DNA of 64,000 bases from Lacticaseibacillus saniviri JCM 17471 = DSM 24301 (GCF_001311785.1 NZ_BBBX01000002.1:118770-182769), one strand, 5' to 3'. Numbered from the stretch's first letter, positions 48,371-57,216 are shown. Notes: generated by a model from the letters alone, not told the origin. A program made the numbers and translations.

Positions 48371-49546
48371 TTAGTGTTTGAAGTAGGCAATGAGTTGTGT
48401 GCTTGCGGCAACAATGTTCTCATAGCTGGTCGCGTAAGAGGCGCGTAACCAACCGCGGCCGTCTTCGCCAAAAGCAATACCGGGGATGAGGCCAACTTTG
48501 GCCTTCTGGGCGATGTCGCGGACCAGATTCCAATCTTGTAAGTCGCCGACTGGGGCTTTGAACCAGAGATAGAAGGCACCACCTGGATAAGCGTAGGTGA
48601 GTCCGGCTTCTTCGATTGCCTGTAGCAAGTGATCACGGCGCTTTTTGTATTCTGCCTTCATGCCGGTGTCAATCATGTCGTTGGCGCCGGGTCCAAAGGC
48701 TTCGGTGGCTGCTGCGACGGCAGCGTTGGTTGGTGCGGTGACCAATAATTGGTGGATGACGGCCAATTGGTCGATGAGGGCTTGTGGCGCGGCGATAATC
48801 CCGATTCGGTAGCCGGTCATCGCGTGACTCTTTGACACACCATTGAACAAAATAGTTTGTTCCGGCAACAGCTTGCCCAGTGAGATGTGGGGTTGATCAA
48901 AAACCAATTCGGAATAAATCTCGTCCGCAATCACGAACAGCTCAGTCGTTTTGAGAATGGCAACCAATGCGTCCAATTCATCTTGGCTGTAAACGATACC
49001 GGTGGGATTGCCAGGTGCCGTGAGCACGATTGCTTTGGCTTGCGGATGTGTCGCAATCGCTGCCGTGAGTTGTTTTGGCGTGAGTTTGAAGTCCGACTCC
49101 GAGATATTGATGGTGACCACTCGGCCGCCCACAAACGTCACGGCCGCCGCATACAGTGGGAATGTTGGTGTGGGAATCAAGACCTCATCGCCGGGTTCCA
49201 AGATTGTTTGGAAGGTCGCATAGATAGCCTCGGTGACGCCGACTGTCGCGATGATCTCATTGGGTGTGTAGTGCGTGCCATAGCGTGTATTCAGAAATTG
49301 GCTGGCATTCGTACGCAAAGCCAGTGTCCCGTTTGAGGGGCCGTAATGGGAGTCATCTATTTCGATATCGTGCATGGCAGCCCGCTTGATGTGGTCGGGC
49401 GTATTGAAATCGGGTTCGCCGACGGTCAAATTGATGATGCCGCCGAGCTGCTTGAGTTCTTGATTGAAGGCCAGAATAGCATTGGGCTTAGCGTGGTGGA
49501 GCAAGTGATTGGTGCGAGTATCGAGCGTTGCTTTGAGTTGGGTCAT
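48371..49546 (-). CDS. PLP-dependent class I aminotransferase (aromatic/branched type)
   Basis: 391 residues in one frame, ATG 49544-49546. Fold-type I signatures: LTVGEPDFNTPDH, APGNPTG near residue 175, IADEIYSEL (PLP-binding Asp and Tyr), the Schiff-base Lys in GVSKSHAMTGYRIG and the carboxylate-binding Arg in GWLRASYA. It falls with the PatA/AraT-like aminotransferases. First gene of the operon, behind a leader with an aromatic peptide and competing hairpins, so aromatic amino acids are the likely substrates. It moves the amino group to 2-oxoglutarate and gives the keto acid used by the dehydrogenase. Confidence 0.92.
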   Translation of the reverse strand: MTQLKATLDTRTNHLLHHAKPNAILAFNQELKQLGGIINLTVGEPDFNTPDHIKRAAMHDIEIDDSHYGPSNGTLALRTNASQFLNTRYGTHYTPNEIIATVGVTEAIYATFQTILEPGDEVLIPTPTFPLYAAAVTFVGGRVVTINISESDFKLTPKQLTAAIATHPQAKAIVLTAPGNPTGIVYSQDELDALVAILKTTELFVIADEIYSELVFDQPHISLGKLLPEQTILFNGVSKSHAMTGYRIGIIAAPQALIDQLAVIHQLLVTAPTNAAVAAATEAFGPGANDMIDTGMKAEYKKRRDHLLQAIEEAGLTYAYPGGAFYLWFKAPVGDLQDWNLVRDIAQKAKVGLIPGIAFGEDGRGWLRASYATSYENIVAASTQLIAYFKH

Positions 49547-49576
49547 GGGAGTTCCTTCTTTCTGAATTTTGGATGA

Positions 49577-49616
49577 GAATACAAAATACCCGTGGGCGAT
49601 GGAGATAGCCCACGGG
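49577..49616 (-). terminator. Attenuator terminator of the aminotransferase operon
   Basis: On the minus strand ACCCGTGGGC and GCCCACGGGT form a perfect 10-base stem with a 10-base loop, followed by ATTTTGTATT. It lies between the leader peptide and the aminotransferase start. The left arm can instead pair with an upstream GCCCACG. Confidence 0.8.
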
Positions 49617-49682
49617 TACGCTTGACAAGCTGTGCGCGTGGGCTGGTTTTAAACCCACACGTAAACGTTCCTTACGCATAGG
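49617..49682 (-). promoter_or_regulatory. Competing stem segments of the attenuator
   Basis: On the minus strand CGTGTGGG and GCCCACGCG form one hairpin; the same GCCCACG can pair over 7 bases with CGTGGGC, the left arm of the terminator, and so prevent it. A further GCGTAA / TTACGT pairing lies just after the leader-peptide stop. This is the 1-2-3-4 order of ribosome-controlled attenuators. Confidence 0.7.
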
Positions 49683-49736
49683 TTCACGTAAAGAAGAAAA
49701 ACCAGATTTGTGCTGAACGATATACTTGGCTTGTCA
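49683..49736 (-). CDS. Aromatic leader peptide (17 aa)
   Basis: ATG 49734-49736 behind AGCAGG reads MTSQVYRSAQIWFFFFT and stops at TGA 49683-49685. One Trp and four consecutive Phe codons (plus Tyr at position 6) stand right before the stop, just upstream of the competing stems: the same design as the enterobacterial pheA and pheS leader peptides. A ribosome waiting there for charged tRNA-Phe or tRNA-Trp would alter the folding of the RNA. Confidence 0.75.
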
Positions 49737-49767
49737 TAAGAATTACCTGCTTTCATGTAATGCTCAT

Positions 49768-49795
49768 TATGATACAGCTTCTCATTTTATTGTCA
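49768..49795 (-). promoter_or_regulatory. Promoter of the aminotransferase operon
   Basis: On the minus strand TTGACA (49790-49795), 16 bases, TATCAT (49768-49773). It leaves room for a leader transcript of about 210 bases before the aminotransferase ATG. Confidence 0.7.
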
Positions 49796-49860
49796 ACAAC
49801 TTTTAATTAATTCCGTGAAATTGTGCGTAAAAGTCCATGAAAAACAGTGAAAACATTTGC

Positions 49861-49874
49861 AAAACGCTTGTTCG
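49861..49874 (+). promoter_or_regulatory. lexA: Likely LexA (SOS) box
   Basis: AAAACGCTTGTTCG fits the Gram-positive SOS box CGAACRNRYGTTYC at ten or eleven of its fixed positions and lies between TTTGCA and TATGCT, the presumed -35 and -10 of lexA. It suggests that LexA represses its own gene. Confidence 0.55.
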
Positions 49875-49922
49875 GTTTGGTATGCTTAGGCTAATTTAGA
49901 AATAGAAGGGGCGGTTAGTGCC

Positions 49923-50552
49923 ATGCCGACACAAGCAAGCCAGAAACGCTGGAAAGATATCTTGGTCACGATTCATGACTCCATCGAGAATCGCGGCTAT
50001 CCGCCAACCGTTCGTGAAATTGGTAAAGCGGTTGGATTGAGTTCATCGAGCACGGTTGCGGCCTATCTCGAGAAGTTAAACAACGAAGGGTTGATTGCGA
50101 AGGACCCTTCTAAGCCACGGACCTTAGAAATCACCAGTACGGGGCTCGAGTACATCGGCGTCTCAGAAGCATTGGGGATTCCAATCGTGGGGACAGTTGC
50201 TGCTGGTGTGCCAATCACAGCGATTGAGAATGTGGAAGATTACTTCCCATTACCTGATGATTTGAACTACGCGGCAGATGACTTGTTCATGCTGCGGGTT
50301 CAAGGGGAGTCCATGATCAAGATCGGGATTCTCAATGGCGATCAGATTATTGTGAAGAAGCAGTCTGAAGCAGAGAATGGTCAGATTGTGGTCGCAATGA
50401 CGGAAGAGAACGAAGCTACCGTCAAGCGCTTCTTCAAGGAAGATCACCGGATTCGCTTGCATCCAGAAAACGATACAATGGCAGATATGTACTTTGATTC
50501 CGTCACCGTCTTGGGTGTCGTGGTCAGCTTGTATCGACCTGCCTTAGTCTAA
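49923..50552 (+). CDS. lexA: SOS repressor LexA
   Basis: 209 residues, ATG 49923. The winged helix is in the first 70 residues (YPPTVREIGKAVGLSSSSTV is the recognition region). Self-cleavage would occur at Ala-Gly in GTVAAGVPI; the catalytic Ser is in GESMIKIGI and the Lys in EATVKRFF. It represses DNA-damage genes until RecA filaments trigger cleavage. No error-prone polymerase or cell-division inhibitor gene lies next to it here; the nuclease lipoprotein follows 80 bases later. Sure. Confidence 0.96.
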   Translation: MPTQASQKRWKDILVTIHDSIENRGYPPTVREIGKAVGLSSSSTVAAYLEKLNNEGLIAKDPSKPRTLEITSTGLEYIGVSEALGIPIVGTVAAGVPITAIENVEDYFPLPDDLNYAADDLFMLRVQGESMIKIGILNGDQIIVKKQSEAENGQIVVAMTEENEATVKRFFKEDHRIRLHPENDTMADMYFDSVTVLGVVVSLYRPALV

Positions 50553-50632
50553 ACACAACAGGGTGATTGCGGTTAAACGCGGTCAGTCTGTTTTTGTATG
50601 GTATACATAATAGTGAAAGTTGGACGAGAAAA

Positions 50633-51289
50633 ATGAAACGGATTTGGTTAGCTTTAGCAGTTGTTGTTTTGGGGTTAGCGGGTTGTGGGCAAACGCAGCA
50701 GTCGACGAATCATTCTTCACAACAGTCGCAGTCAAGTGAGCAGCAAGCGACAACAAGCAGCACTTCAACCAGTGCTGATGTGGCGGATGCGGTCAAACAG
50801 TTTACTGGCCGCAATTTTAACGTCTTACCGCGGTTGAAACAGATTCCCGTGACCTTTGTGCGGCACGTCGACGGGGATACCTCAGTTTTCCGGTTGAATG
50901 GGCATCAATTGAAGGCGCGTTATTTGTTGATTGATACGCCTGAAACCGTTAAGGCGAACACACCTGTGATGCCTTATGGGATGCAGGCCAGTAATTACAC
51001 GCACAATGCATTGAACAACGCCAAACAGGTCACGATTATGTTTGATCGCGGCGATTACGCCGATAAGTATGACCGGATATTGGTCTATGTGTTTGTGGAT
51101 GGCCAGCTACTACAAAAGCAGTTGGTCGAAAAGGGTCTCGCACGTGTCGCTTATGTCTTCGCACCAAGCACGACTTATCTGCAAGAGCTGAATCGTGCCC
51201 AGGCACAAGCCAAGGCCAAGCGGCTCAACATTTGGTCCAAGGATGGCTATGTCACCAATCGTGGATTTAATACGAGTCTGTATCGATAG
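50633..51289 (+). CDS. Secreted thermonuclease-like lipoprotein (SNase)
   Basis: 218 residues. ATG 50633 is the first Met of the signal peptide MKRIWLALAVVVLGLAGC; the lipobox LAGC makes Cys18 the lipid anchor. A Ser/Gln/Thr-rich linker precedes the staphylococcal-nuclease domain: HVDGDTSVFRL, LLIDTPETV, and DRGDYADKYDRILVYVF, which hold the catalytic Arg and Asp residues, then GLARVAYV and AQAKAKRLNIW. Surface-bound nuclease cutting DNA or RNA for nutrition or defence. The ribosome site GGACGAGA is weak. The TAG stop is formed by the edge of an intergenic repeat. Confidence 0.9.
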   Translation: MKRIWLALAVVVLGLAGCGQTQQSTNHSSQQSQSSEQQATTSSTSTSADVADAVKQFTGRNFNVLPRLKQIPVTFVRHVDGDTSVFRLNGHQLKARYLLIDTPETVKANTPVMPYGMQASNYTHNALNNAKQVTIMFDRGDYADKYDRILVYVFVDGQLLQKQLVEKGLARVAYVFAPSTTYLQELNRAQAQAKAKRLNIWSKDGYVTNRGFNTSLYR

Positions 51290-51545
51290 AGTGCGACAAA
51301 AGGCGTTCAAAACATGAGGATTAGCAATATCTCGGCCAGAAGCCGGTTTGTGGCTTCGGCAAAGATGAGCTAACCGGAATGTTTTGCCTTTTGGAGCACG
51401 TCTATGGCGGAACAGACAGTGTGGTTGAGCGCGTTTAGAGCATGACCATTCCCGTTTAGCAATCGAGCACTAACAAACTTTGAGTCACATACCGGGTTTT
51501 GGTATGGACGAAAGTAGGTTAGGCGGAGATTGCTGGGGATGGGTG
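51287..51545. repeat. Intergenic palindrome family, modules B+C
   Basis: Starts TAGAGTGCGAC at the stop of the nuclease gene, then the module B dyad (AAAACATGAGGATTAGC against GCTAACCGGAATGTTTTG) and a further module with GCAATCGAGCACTAACAAAC and GTAGGTTAGGCGGAGATTG. It fills most of the 51290-51704 gap. Confidence 0.85.
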
Positions 51546-51565
51546 CGCGTTTCAACTCCCATACT

Positions 51566-51610
51566 AAAAAATCACGCCACTTTTCATGAAACGGGCGTGA
51601 TTTTTTGTGT
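51566..51610 (+). terminator. Terminator
   Basis: AAAAAATCACGCC and GGCGTGATTTTTT with a 15-base loop. Confidence 0.85.
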
Positions 51611-51704
51611 CGCATTGAAATTTTCAATGAATTCGATTACATGAGAGTTCCTTCTTTCATTCTTAATTAGAACCGTTATAATTAAAATGATGAGGAGGAG
51701 AACA

Positions 51705-53062
51705 ATGACAGAAAAAGAATTTAATCATCCAGCATTTATTGCCACATTATTAACCGGGACATTCTCGATGTCGATTTCTCAGTCCGCATTGAGTACGGCT
51801 TATCCCGCATTCATGCGCAGTTTCCATTTGGGTGCGGGCACCGTTTCATGGCTGACAACAGGGTTTATGTTGGTCATGAGTCTGATGATTCCGGTCAGCC
51901 CATGGCTACTTGAAAATATTCGCTTCGATCGGCTGTTTCAACTGGTTGTTGCGACATTTGGGATTGGGACGTTATTGTGCGTGTGGGCACCCAGCTTCAG
52001 TGTGCTTATGGTCGGCCGCTTACTGGAGGCACTCGCCGTCGGGATTATTTTCCCTAGCTTTCAAACAGTACTACTGACGATTACACCTGAAACAGAGCGC
52101 GGCCACATTATGGGAATTGCGGGCCTGGTGATGGGATCGGCGTTAGCGGTCGGGCCCATCATTTCAGGGGTGTTACTGACCTGGTTCCACTGGCAGGCAC
52201 TCTTTATTTTGTTCCTCATTATCAGTGTTGTGGTATTGAGCGTGTCGTTTGCGACAATCAAACCTGTGATGACCTTACATAAGAGTCAATTCGATTGGTT
52301 ATCCGTGATTCTGGCCGCAAGCTTTCCCGCCTTACTCTATGTGCTGACAAGCTTAACCAAAGGCGTCACGCTCGCGCTAGGTATCATTAGCATCATTGCG
52401 ATTGTGGCTGCTGTTTGGTTTGTCTATCGGCAACTGCACCAAGACAAACCGCTTTTGCAGTTACGTGTGTTTGCGACCAAAGCATTCACGCAGGCCGTCT
52501 TCTTGACCGGGATCTCTTATATCGCGTTGATTGTGACGACTATCGTGATGCCGCTGTTTTTCCAAACGCGCCTGCATGTCAGTCCACTGGTGTCGGGGTT
52601 ATCCCTCGTGCCCGCTGCGGTTGGCCTCAGTTTGTTGAACCCCTATACGGGTAAAATGCTCGACAAGTTTGGCCCACGGCGCGTGGTGCTCATCGGGATG
52701 GGGCTGATTGTTGGCGGCTTTACGCTGCTGGCTATTTTGGCACCATACCTGAACCTCCTGGGTGCCATTTTGCTCGCGATGGTGACGGAAGCTGGTAATG
52801 CCTTTGTCATGATGCCAGCTGTCACGACGGGTGCCAATGCACTGCCTGAAAACTTGTTAGCGGATGGGACGGCGGTGACCACCACAATGCGTCAATTGTT
52901 GGGTTCAGCTGGGGTCGTACTGGCGACATTCAGCTTACAGCAGTGGCAATCACTCACCCAGAATCAAGCACTCAGTTTTCAGCTCACGTTCGCGATTTTG
53001 CAGTGATTGGGCTGATTGGATTGATTCTCGGATTGCGGCTCCCCCTGAAGGCAAAAGCATAA
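51705..53062 (+). CDS. MFS transporter, DHA2 (EmrB/LmrB-like), one frameshift
   Basis: About 452 residues, ATG 51705 behind GAGGAGGAGAAC; the earlier ATG 51687 overlaps that ribosome site. The N-terminus ATLLTGTFSMSISQSALSTA is TM1, and FPSFQTVLLTITPETERGH plus GIAGLVMGSALAVGPIISG are motifs A/C of multidrug exporters. The frame breaks near 53000; the C-terminal helix continues as AVIGLIGLILGLRLPLK and ends at TAA 53060-53062. Probable drug/proton antiporter. No regulator gene beside it. Confidence 0.88.
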
Positions 53063-53082
53063 TTGGACGACAACTAAAATAG

Positions 53083-53131
53083 CGTCTGTGACAAAGCCGA
53101 TTGAGGTTTGTCGCAGGCGCTATTTGTGTGG
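53083..53131. terminator. Terminator between convergent MFS and AEC genes
   Basis: TAGCGTCTGTGACAAA pairs with TTTGTCGCAGGCGCTA, followed by TTTG; A-rich on the left as well. Confidence 0.7.
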
Positions 53132-53135
53132 TGAA

Positions 53136-54082
53136 TTAGTGGATGAATTGTAGCATTGTCATTACGACTGGAATCATAACCATGGCGGCTAAGGTGGTTT
53201 CTGTCACGGTGATCGCAGCTGTATCGGCATCCGCCCCGTATAACTTGGCCACAACGGGCGCGTTGGTCATCACGGGCATGGCGGATTGCAGAATGAAGAC
53301 TTGTTTCATCAGGAGTGGCACATCGGCAAAGTAGACCAGTGCGACCATGACCAGGGGTGCGAGCACGAACCGACCCAGCAGAATGGCCCAGGTTTCCTTG
53401 TTGAGTTTCAAGTGGCTGAGGCCGGCTTGGTACATTGCGATTCCGATGAAGAACATCGAACCAGGAATGGTCAGACCACCAATATAGTTAAGGTCAGCCA
53501 TCAAGAAGTTGGGAAGTTGGATGTGTAATAACACCAGCACGACCCCAACCATGAAGCCTAGTAGTGGCGGTGAGAAGATTTTGCCCAGCGCTTGTTTGAA
53601 ATCAAAGTGTGCCGGCTTAGGGCCGTCACCTTGAATCAGATACACACCGATTGTCCAAAAAATAGTCGTGTTGGCCATGTAATAGACCAGCACATAGGGC
53701 AGGCTCTTGGCGCCGAACAAGGCGAGATTGACGGGCAGACCAATGAAGACGGTGTTTGAATTGAAAAACATCGATTTGAACAACCCGCGACGGCCTTTTG
53801 GCACCGCTAATGCCGCACAGACACCAAACGAAATCCCAAATAGAATCGCCATTGAGAGCACGGGAAACCGTAAATCAGGTAGCAGTTGCATCAATTCTTT
53901 TGCGGTGAATTTCTGGGTGATGGTCACTACCATGTAAGCGGGTAGGGCAATCTGGGTGACGATTTTGGCAATCAAGGTGCCGCTGTGGTCGTTAAACCAG
54001 CCCTTGGCACTCAGCCAGTAACCCAGAATAATCAGAATGAGAATTTCACAAACACCAAAACACTTGCAATAAAAGCAGTCAA
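53136..54082 (-). CDS. AEC family transporter, N-terminal frameshift
   Basis: About 315 residues, ten membrane helices. The start is TTG 54080-54082 (L-T-A-F-I-A-S…), by comparison with the paralog mleP at 62873, which opens with TTG ACA GCT; here TTG ACT GCT. The frame changes near 54037, then reads ILILIILGYWLSAKGWFND and the long frame to 53136. Family signatures: FFNSNTVFIGLPVNLALFG and SPPLLGFMVGVVLVLL. AEC carriers move malate, other dicarboxylates or similar anions. It follows the flavin reductase gene by 24 bases. Confidence 0.88.
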
Positions 54083-54106
54083 AACAATACTTCTTTCTAA
54101 TTTGAA

Positions 54107-54727
54107 TTAGCGCGGCCGAGCCAACTTGAAACTCGTTCCAAGTGGCGCATAAGTAGGCCCGCTGAGTCGTGCAATCGGATCTAACGCGGTGGCATTGACA
54201 TAGAGGTGTTCCGAGTCGAGCACCTCATCTGCAAAATGAAACGTTTGTACTTGTAGCACGAACAGATCGGTCATGATCTCGCCATCAGGCCCCGTAATCG
54301 GGACGTATTGATACAGCGTGCTCTCAAGACGAATCTTCGCGGCAACCAGTCCGGGCACACGGACACTGTCACTCGCCACCGTCGGCAAGTCGAGTGTTTG
54401 GACTTCGCTGACGGTCGCGTCGAGCGTGGCTGCGCTCTGATTCATGGGCACGACCAAATCACGCGAGACCATGTGAATCACGGCTTCCTCGTTGGCCAAA
54501 AGATTGGCCGCGGTGTCCTTAGGCTGATTGTTGTGGCGTAGAATCGCGACAGATAACAGGGGCAGCTGATTACTGAGTCCCGTGAAAAAAGAAAACGGTG
54601 CGAGATTGACGGTTTGTTGATCAGCACTCAGGGTCGTCATCCACGCAATGGGGCGTGGAATGATACTGCCAGAGAGCAATTTGTACTGAACTTGCTTAGA
54701 TAAGCTTGCCGCAGCTAGTGTTTTCAT
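54107..54727 (-). CDS. Flavin reductase-like FMN-binding protein
   Basis: 206 residues, ATG 54725-54727 behind GGAGGAC. The family start SGSIIPRPIAWMTTLS, NLAPFSFFTGLSNQLPLLSV and the C-terminal LDPIARLSGPTYAPLG are those of the DIM6/NTAB flavin reductase-like group, which binds FMN as a dimer. It may reduce flavin or act on an aromatic or halogenated compound; no partner oxygenase is near. In operon with the AEC carrier. Confidence 0.9.
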   Translation of the reverse strand: MKTLAAASLSKQVQYKLLSGSIIPRPIAWMTTLSADQQTVNLAPFSFFTGLSNQLPLLSVAILRHNNQPKDTAANLLANEEAVIHMVSRDLVVPMNQSAATLDATVSEVQTLDLPTVASDSVRVPGLVAAKIRLESTLYQYVPITGPDGEIMTDLFVLQVQTFHFADEVLDSEHLYVNATALDPIARLSGPTYAPLGTSFKLARPR

Positions 54728-54838
54728 AAAAGTCCTCCAACTTTGTCAGTTTAGCGCAAAAATCTGGGAATGAAAAGTATCGGGTGGGGCCACCGTGCTA
54801 TTTTCAGAATATGATAGTAGCTATTGGCGCACAAAAAT

Positions 54839-54890
54839 AGGGCTGCAACAAAACCGATTTGGTTTCGTTTGCAGCCCCTAATTTTTGCTG
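54839..54890. terminator. Bidirectional terminator
   Basis: GGGCTGCAACAAAACC pairs with GGTTTCGTTTGCAGCCC, flanked by TATTTTT on the minus strand and AATTTTT on the plus strand. Confidence 0.85.
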
Positions 54891-54909
54891 AGTTATCGCT
54901 TGTTACATG

Positions 54910-56042
54910 TTAGCCTTGCACACTACCATCACCCGTGACGGTAACTTGCTTGCTGGCGCCCGTTTCACGATTGCGCACAGTGAAAATGAATCCTGAGGCA
55001 TCGCTGGTCATCCCCGATTGCTCGGAACTGTATTGGGCGGCTGGATACTGCTGTAACAGAATCGCATAGGCCTGATCGACATATTTGATTTTGCCAGTAC
55101 CGACATTGGCAGCGATGTTCTGTGATGCGCCATTATAGTCAGGAACCAGAATTGGAATGACAGAGTCGCCACCCTTATTGGCCGATTCGACGATGGCAGC
55201 TGAAATTTGGCTGTCGGTCCACTGTTGATCATTCACGCCAATCGATTGTAGCTGCGCCCGCGCTGCGGCAATTTGATCCGCGCTTGGGGTATAGCCGTCG
55301 GTGGTGCTACTTGAACTGCTTGAGACACTCGAGCTACTTTCAGCACTGCTTGCTGAACTTTCGCTGGCAGTGGATTCACTACTCATCGATTCTGACTCTG
55401 AGCTACTCGATGAGGCGTTCGTCATGCTGACGAGCTCCTGATCTTTGGCGTAGCTCACCACACTAGGCACCGTTTGATCGGAGTTCTTGAGTGGCAAGCG
55501 GCTCTTCAGATAATAGTAGGTGTCTGGGGTGGTGCCATCGAGTGTGATTCGCGTGTTCAACACGTCTTGCATGGACTCAGGGAAGTCCGCCGAATCACTG
55601 GCATCACCGTATTTTTAATTGAGTTGGGGGTCTTATCATCGTAAGCCGTGAGATTAGCATAACCATAAACAATGGCACTGTCGCTGGTTAATTTGAGTTG
55701 TTTCGTACTTTGAGTGAAATGACCGGAATCGGTAATCACCATAGGCGTGGTATCGCGATCAAACATCATCAAGCGTTTGTAAGTGTGATTCTTACCCAGC
55801 TTAACCCAGACGGATAATCGCCGCAGGTTACCGGTTTGGTCGGCCGCGCTACCGCTAGCGGTGTAAGTCCGTAGCTGCAGTGTGGCAGGCTGAGAGGAAC
55901 TGCTGGCAGATTCTTCAACGGGGCCGTTCACATTGGGTCCCTTGCGAATCAAAAGATAGCCACCAATGACGATGATGAGAACCAAACCGATAATGAGGCC
56001 GATCCGCCAACCTTTTCGATGCGTGCGTTGCTGTCGATGCAT
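54910..56042 (-). CDS. Membrane-anchored extracellular protein with a Ser linker, frameshifted
   Basis: About 377 residues. ATG 56040-56042, then a basic N-terminus and one membrane helix (IGLIIGLVLIIVIGGYLLI), so the bulk is extracellular. A beta-rich domain follows (VKLGKNHTYKRLMMFDRDTT). The frame changes in the A5 run near 55613 (NSIKKYGDASDSADFPES). A Ser/Glu/Ala linker (about residues 215-260, SSSSSESESMSSES) leads to a second domain with SADQIAAARAQLQSIGVND and VRNRETGASKQVTV. Anchoring and linker recall lactobacillus surface lipodomain proteins, but I do not recognise the family. Confidence 0.75.
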
Positions 56043-56148
56043 AAATGAACTCCTTTTTAGGTCAACCTTTGTGGGACATAAATAATGCTATCCATTATAC
56101 CGAAAATCCGGTATGAGGTGGGAAAACTTGCTGAACGTTTAGCAAATT

Positions 56149-56691
56149 TTAATCAAGCGTGATGAGCTGTTGGAGCGGTATATCGAAGGATTCTACGCCC
56201 CATTCGGCGGTATCAAATAACTGCACTGGCGCCACCAATGAGACGGTGTGACCTGGATACTGTGCTAAGAAGCGATCATAGTAACCACCGCCAAAGCCCA
56301 CTCGATAGTGGCTATCGCGCGCAAAGGCGATGCCAGGGACAATGACTAAGTCGACGCTTTGGTTCTGTAGGGCCGCTTCATAGGCGGGCTCGGGAATCCC
56401 AAAGGCGCTCGTGATGCGCTGTTCCGGCCCGGGATCAGGCAGAAAAGCCATTTGGCGATGGGGCATTGTTTTGGGTAAATAGACTTGCTTACCCGCTGCT
56501 TGGGCGGCCGCAATCAGTGGTTCGGTTGCCACTTCAATGGGACTACTGACGGTGGTGGCAATCGTGCGTGCTTGTTGCCACACATCACTTTGAACAAGCT
56601 TGTCCAGTAATGCAGCGCTGGCTTCGGCGGTTTCGAGTTGGTGGGCGGTCAGACGGTCGATTTGGGCATTTCTAAAGTCGCGTTTATTCAA
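56149..56691 (-). CDS. fau: 5-formyltetrahydrofolate cyclo-ligase
   Basis: 180 residues, ATG 56689-56691 behind GGAGGAATTG. Converts 5-formyl-THF with ATP to 5,10-methenyl-THF. The signature GFGGGYYDRFLAQYPG and the upstream VIVPGIAFARDS are diagnostic of the YgfA/Fau1 family; KTMPHRQMAFLPDPG forms part of the substrate pocket. Follows the DUF488 gene by 22 bases in one minus-strand unit. Sure. Confidence 0.95.
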   Translation of the reverse strand: MNKRDFRNAQIDRLTAHQLETAEASAALLDKLVQSDVWQQARTIATTVSSPIEVATEPLIAAAQAAGKQVYLPKTMPHRQMAFLPDPGPEQRITSAFGIPEPAYEAALQNQSVDLVIVPGIAFARDSHYRVGFGGGYYDRFLAQYPGHTVSLVAPVQLFDTAEWGVESFDIPLQQLITLD

Positions 56692-56713
56692 GGCAATTCC
56701 TCCGTAGTATCAG

Positions 56714-57064
56714 CTAGTGCGCGTTTGTCAGTGCGTCTTTGAGCACGACGGCCTGATTGTTGTGTTCATCTTTAGCGCCATAGAGCAAAATAATTGGCTG
56801 TGATTGTGTCTGCAAGGTGTCACGAAAGGCAGGCCAATCTGGGTTGGTACTGAGCTCAGCGAGGTAACGCTGTTTGAATTCAGTGAATTTTTCAGGATCA
56901 TGATTAAACCACTTGCGCAATTCGGTACTGGGTGCGATTGTTTTGGCCCATAAATCCAAATGGGCATCGACTTTCTTGATGCCGCGGGGCCAGACACGAT
57001 CGACAAGCACACGAAAACCGGCTTGCTGCGGCTGTGCATAGATGCGTTCCATCAATAATTGCAT
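56714..57064 (-). CDS. DUF488 family protein
   Basis: 116 residues, ATG 57062-57064. The family motif VLVDRVWPRGIKKVDAHLD and the central LRKWFNHDPEKFTEFKQRY are clear; LLYGAKDEHNNQAVVLKDAL closes the domain. Function unknown in general; some members sit with stress or nucleic-acid genes. Co-transcribed with the folate enzyme. Confidence 0.92.
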   Translation of the reverse strand: MQLLMERIYAQPQQAGFRVLVDRVWPRGIKKVDAHLDLWAKTIAPSTELRKWFNHDPEKFTEFKQRYLAELSTNPDWPAFRDTLQTQSQPIILLYGAKDEHNNQAVVLKDALTNAH

Positions 57065-57159
57065 GTTATCACTTCAATCTTAAAATTTGCTTCTCTCTCA
57101 TAGTAACGCGGAAGTTTGGCGCGGTGCAAATCGGAGCGGTGTGCATGTCGTAATAATCA

Positions 57160-57205
57160 TAAAATAGCGCAGTGACAAAACCATTTAGTTTTGTCACTGC
57201 GCTAA
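57160..57205 (-). terminator. Terminator of mntH
   Basis: TAGCGCAGTGACAAAAC and GTTTTGTCACTGCGCTA, perfect 17 bases; on the minus strand followed by TTTTATG. Confidence 0.8.
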
Positions 57206-57216
57206 TATAAACGCGC

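Noticed and set aside
49488..49679. 63-codon minus-strand frame overlapping the attenuator
   Set aside because: It runs through the hairpins into the aminotransferase in another phase, has no ribosome site and no protein-like character.
49547..49800. T-box riboswitch upstream of the aminotransferase
   Set aside because: The conserved T-box sequence around GGUGGNACCGCG and the specifier-loop layout are not seen; a leader peptide with Phe codons and competing stems explains the region better.
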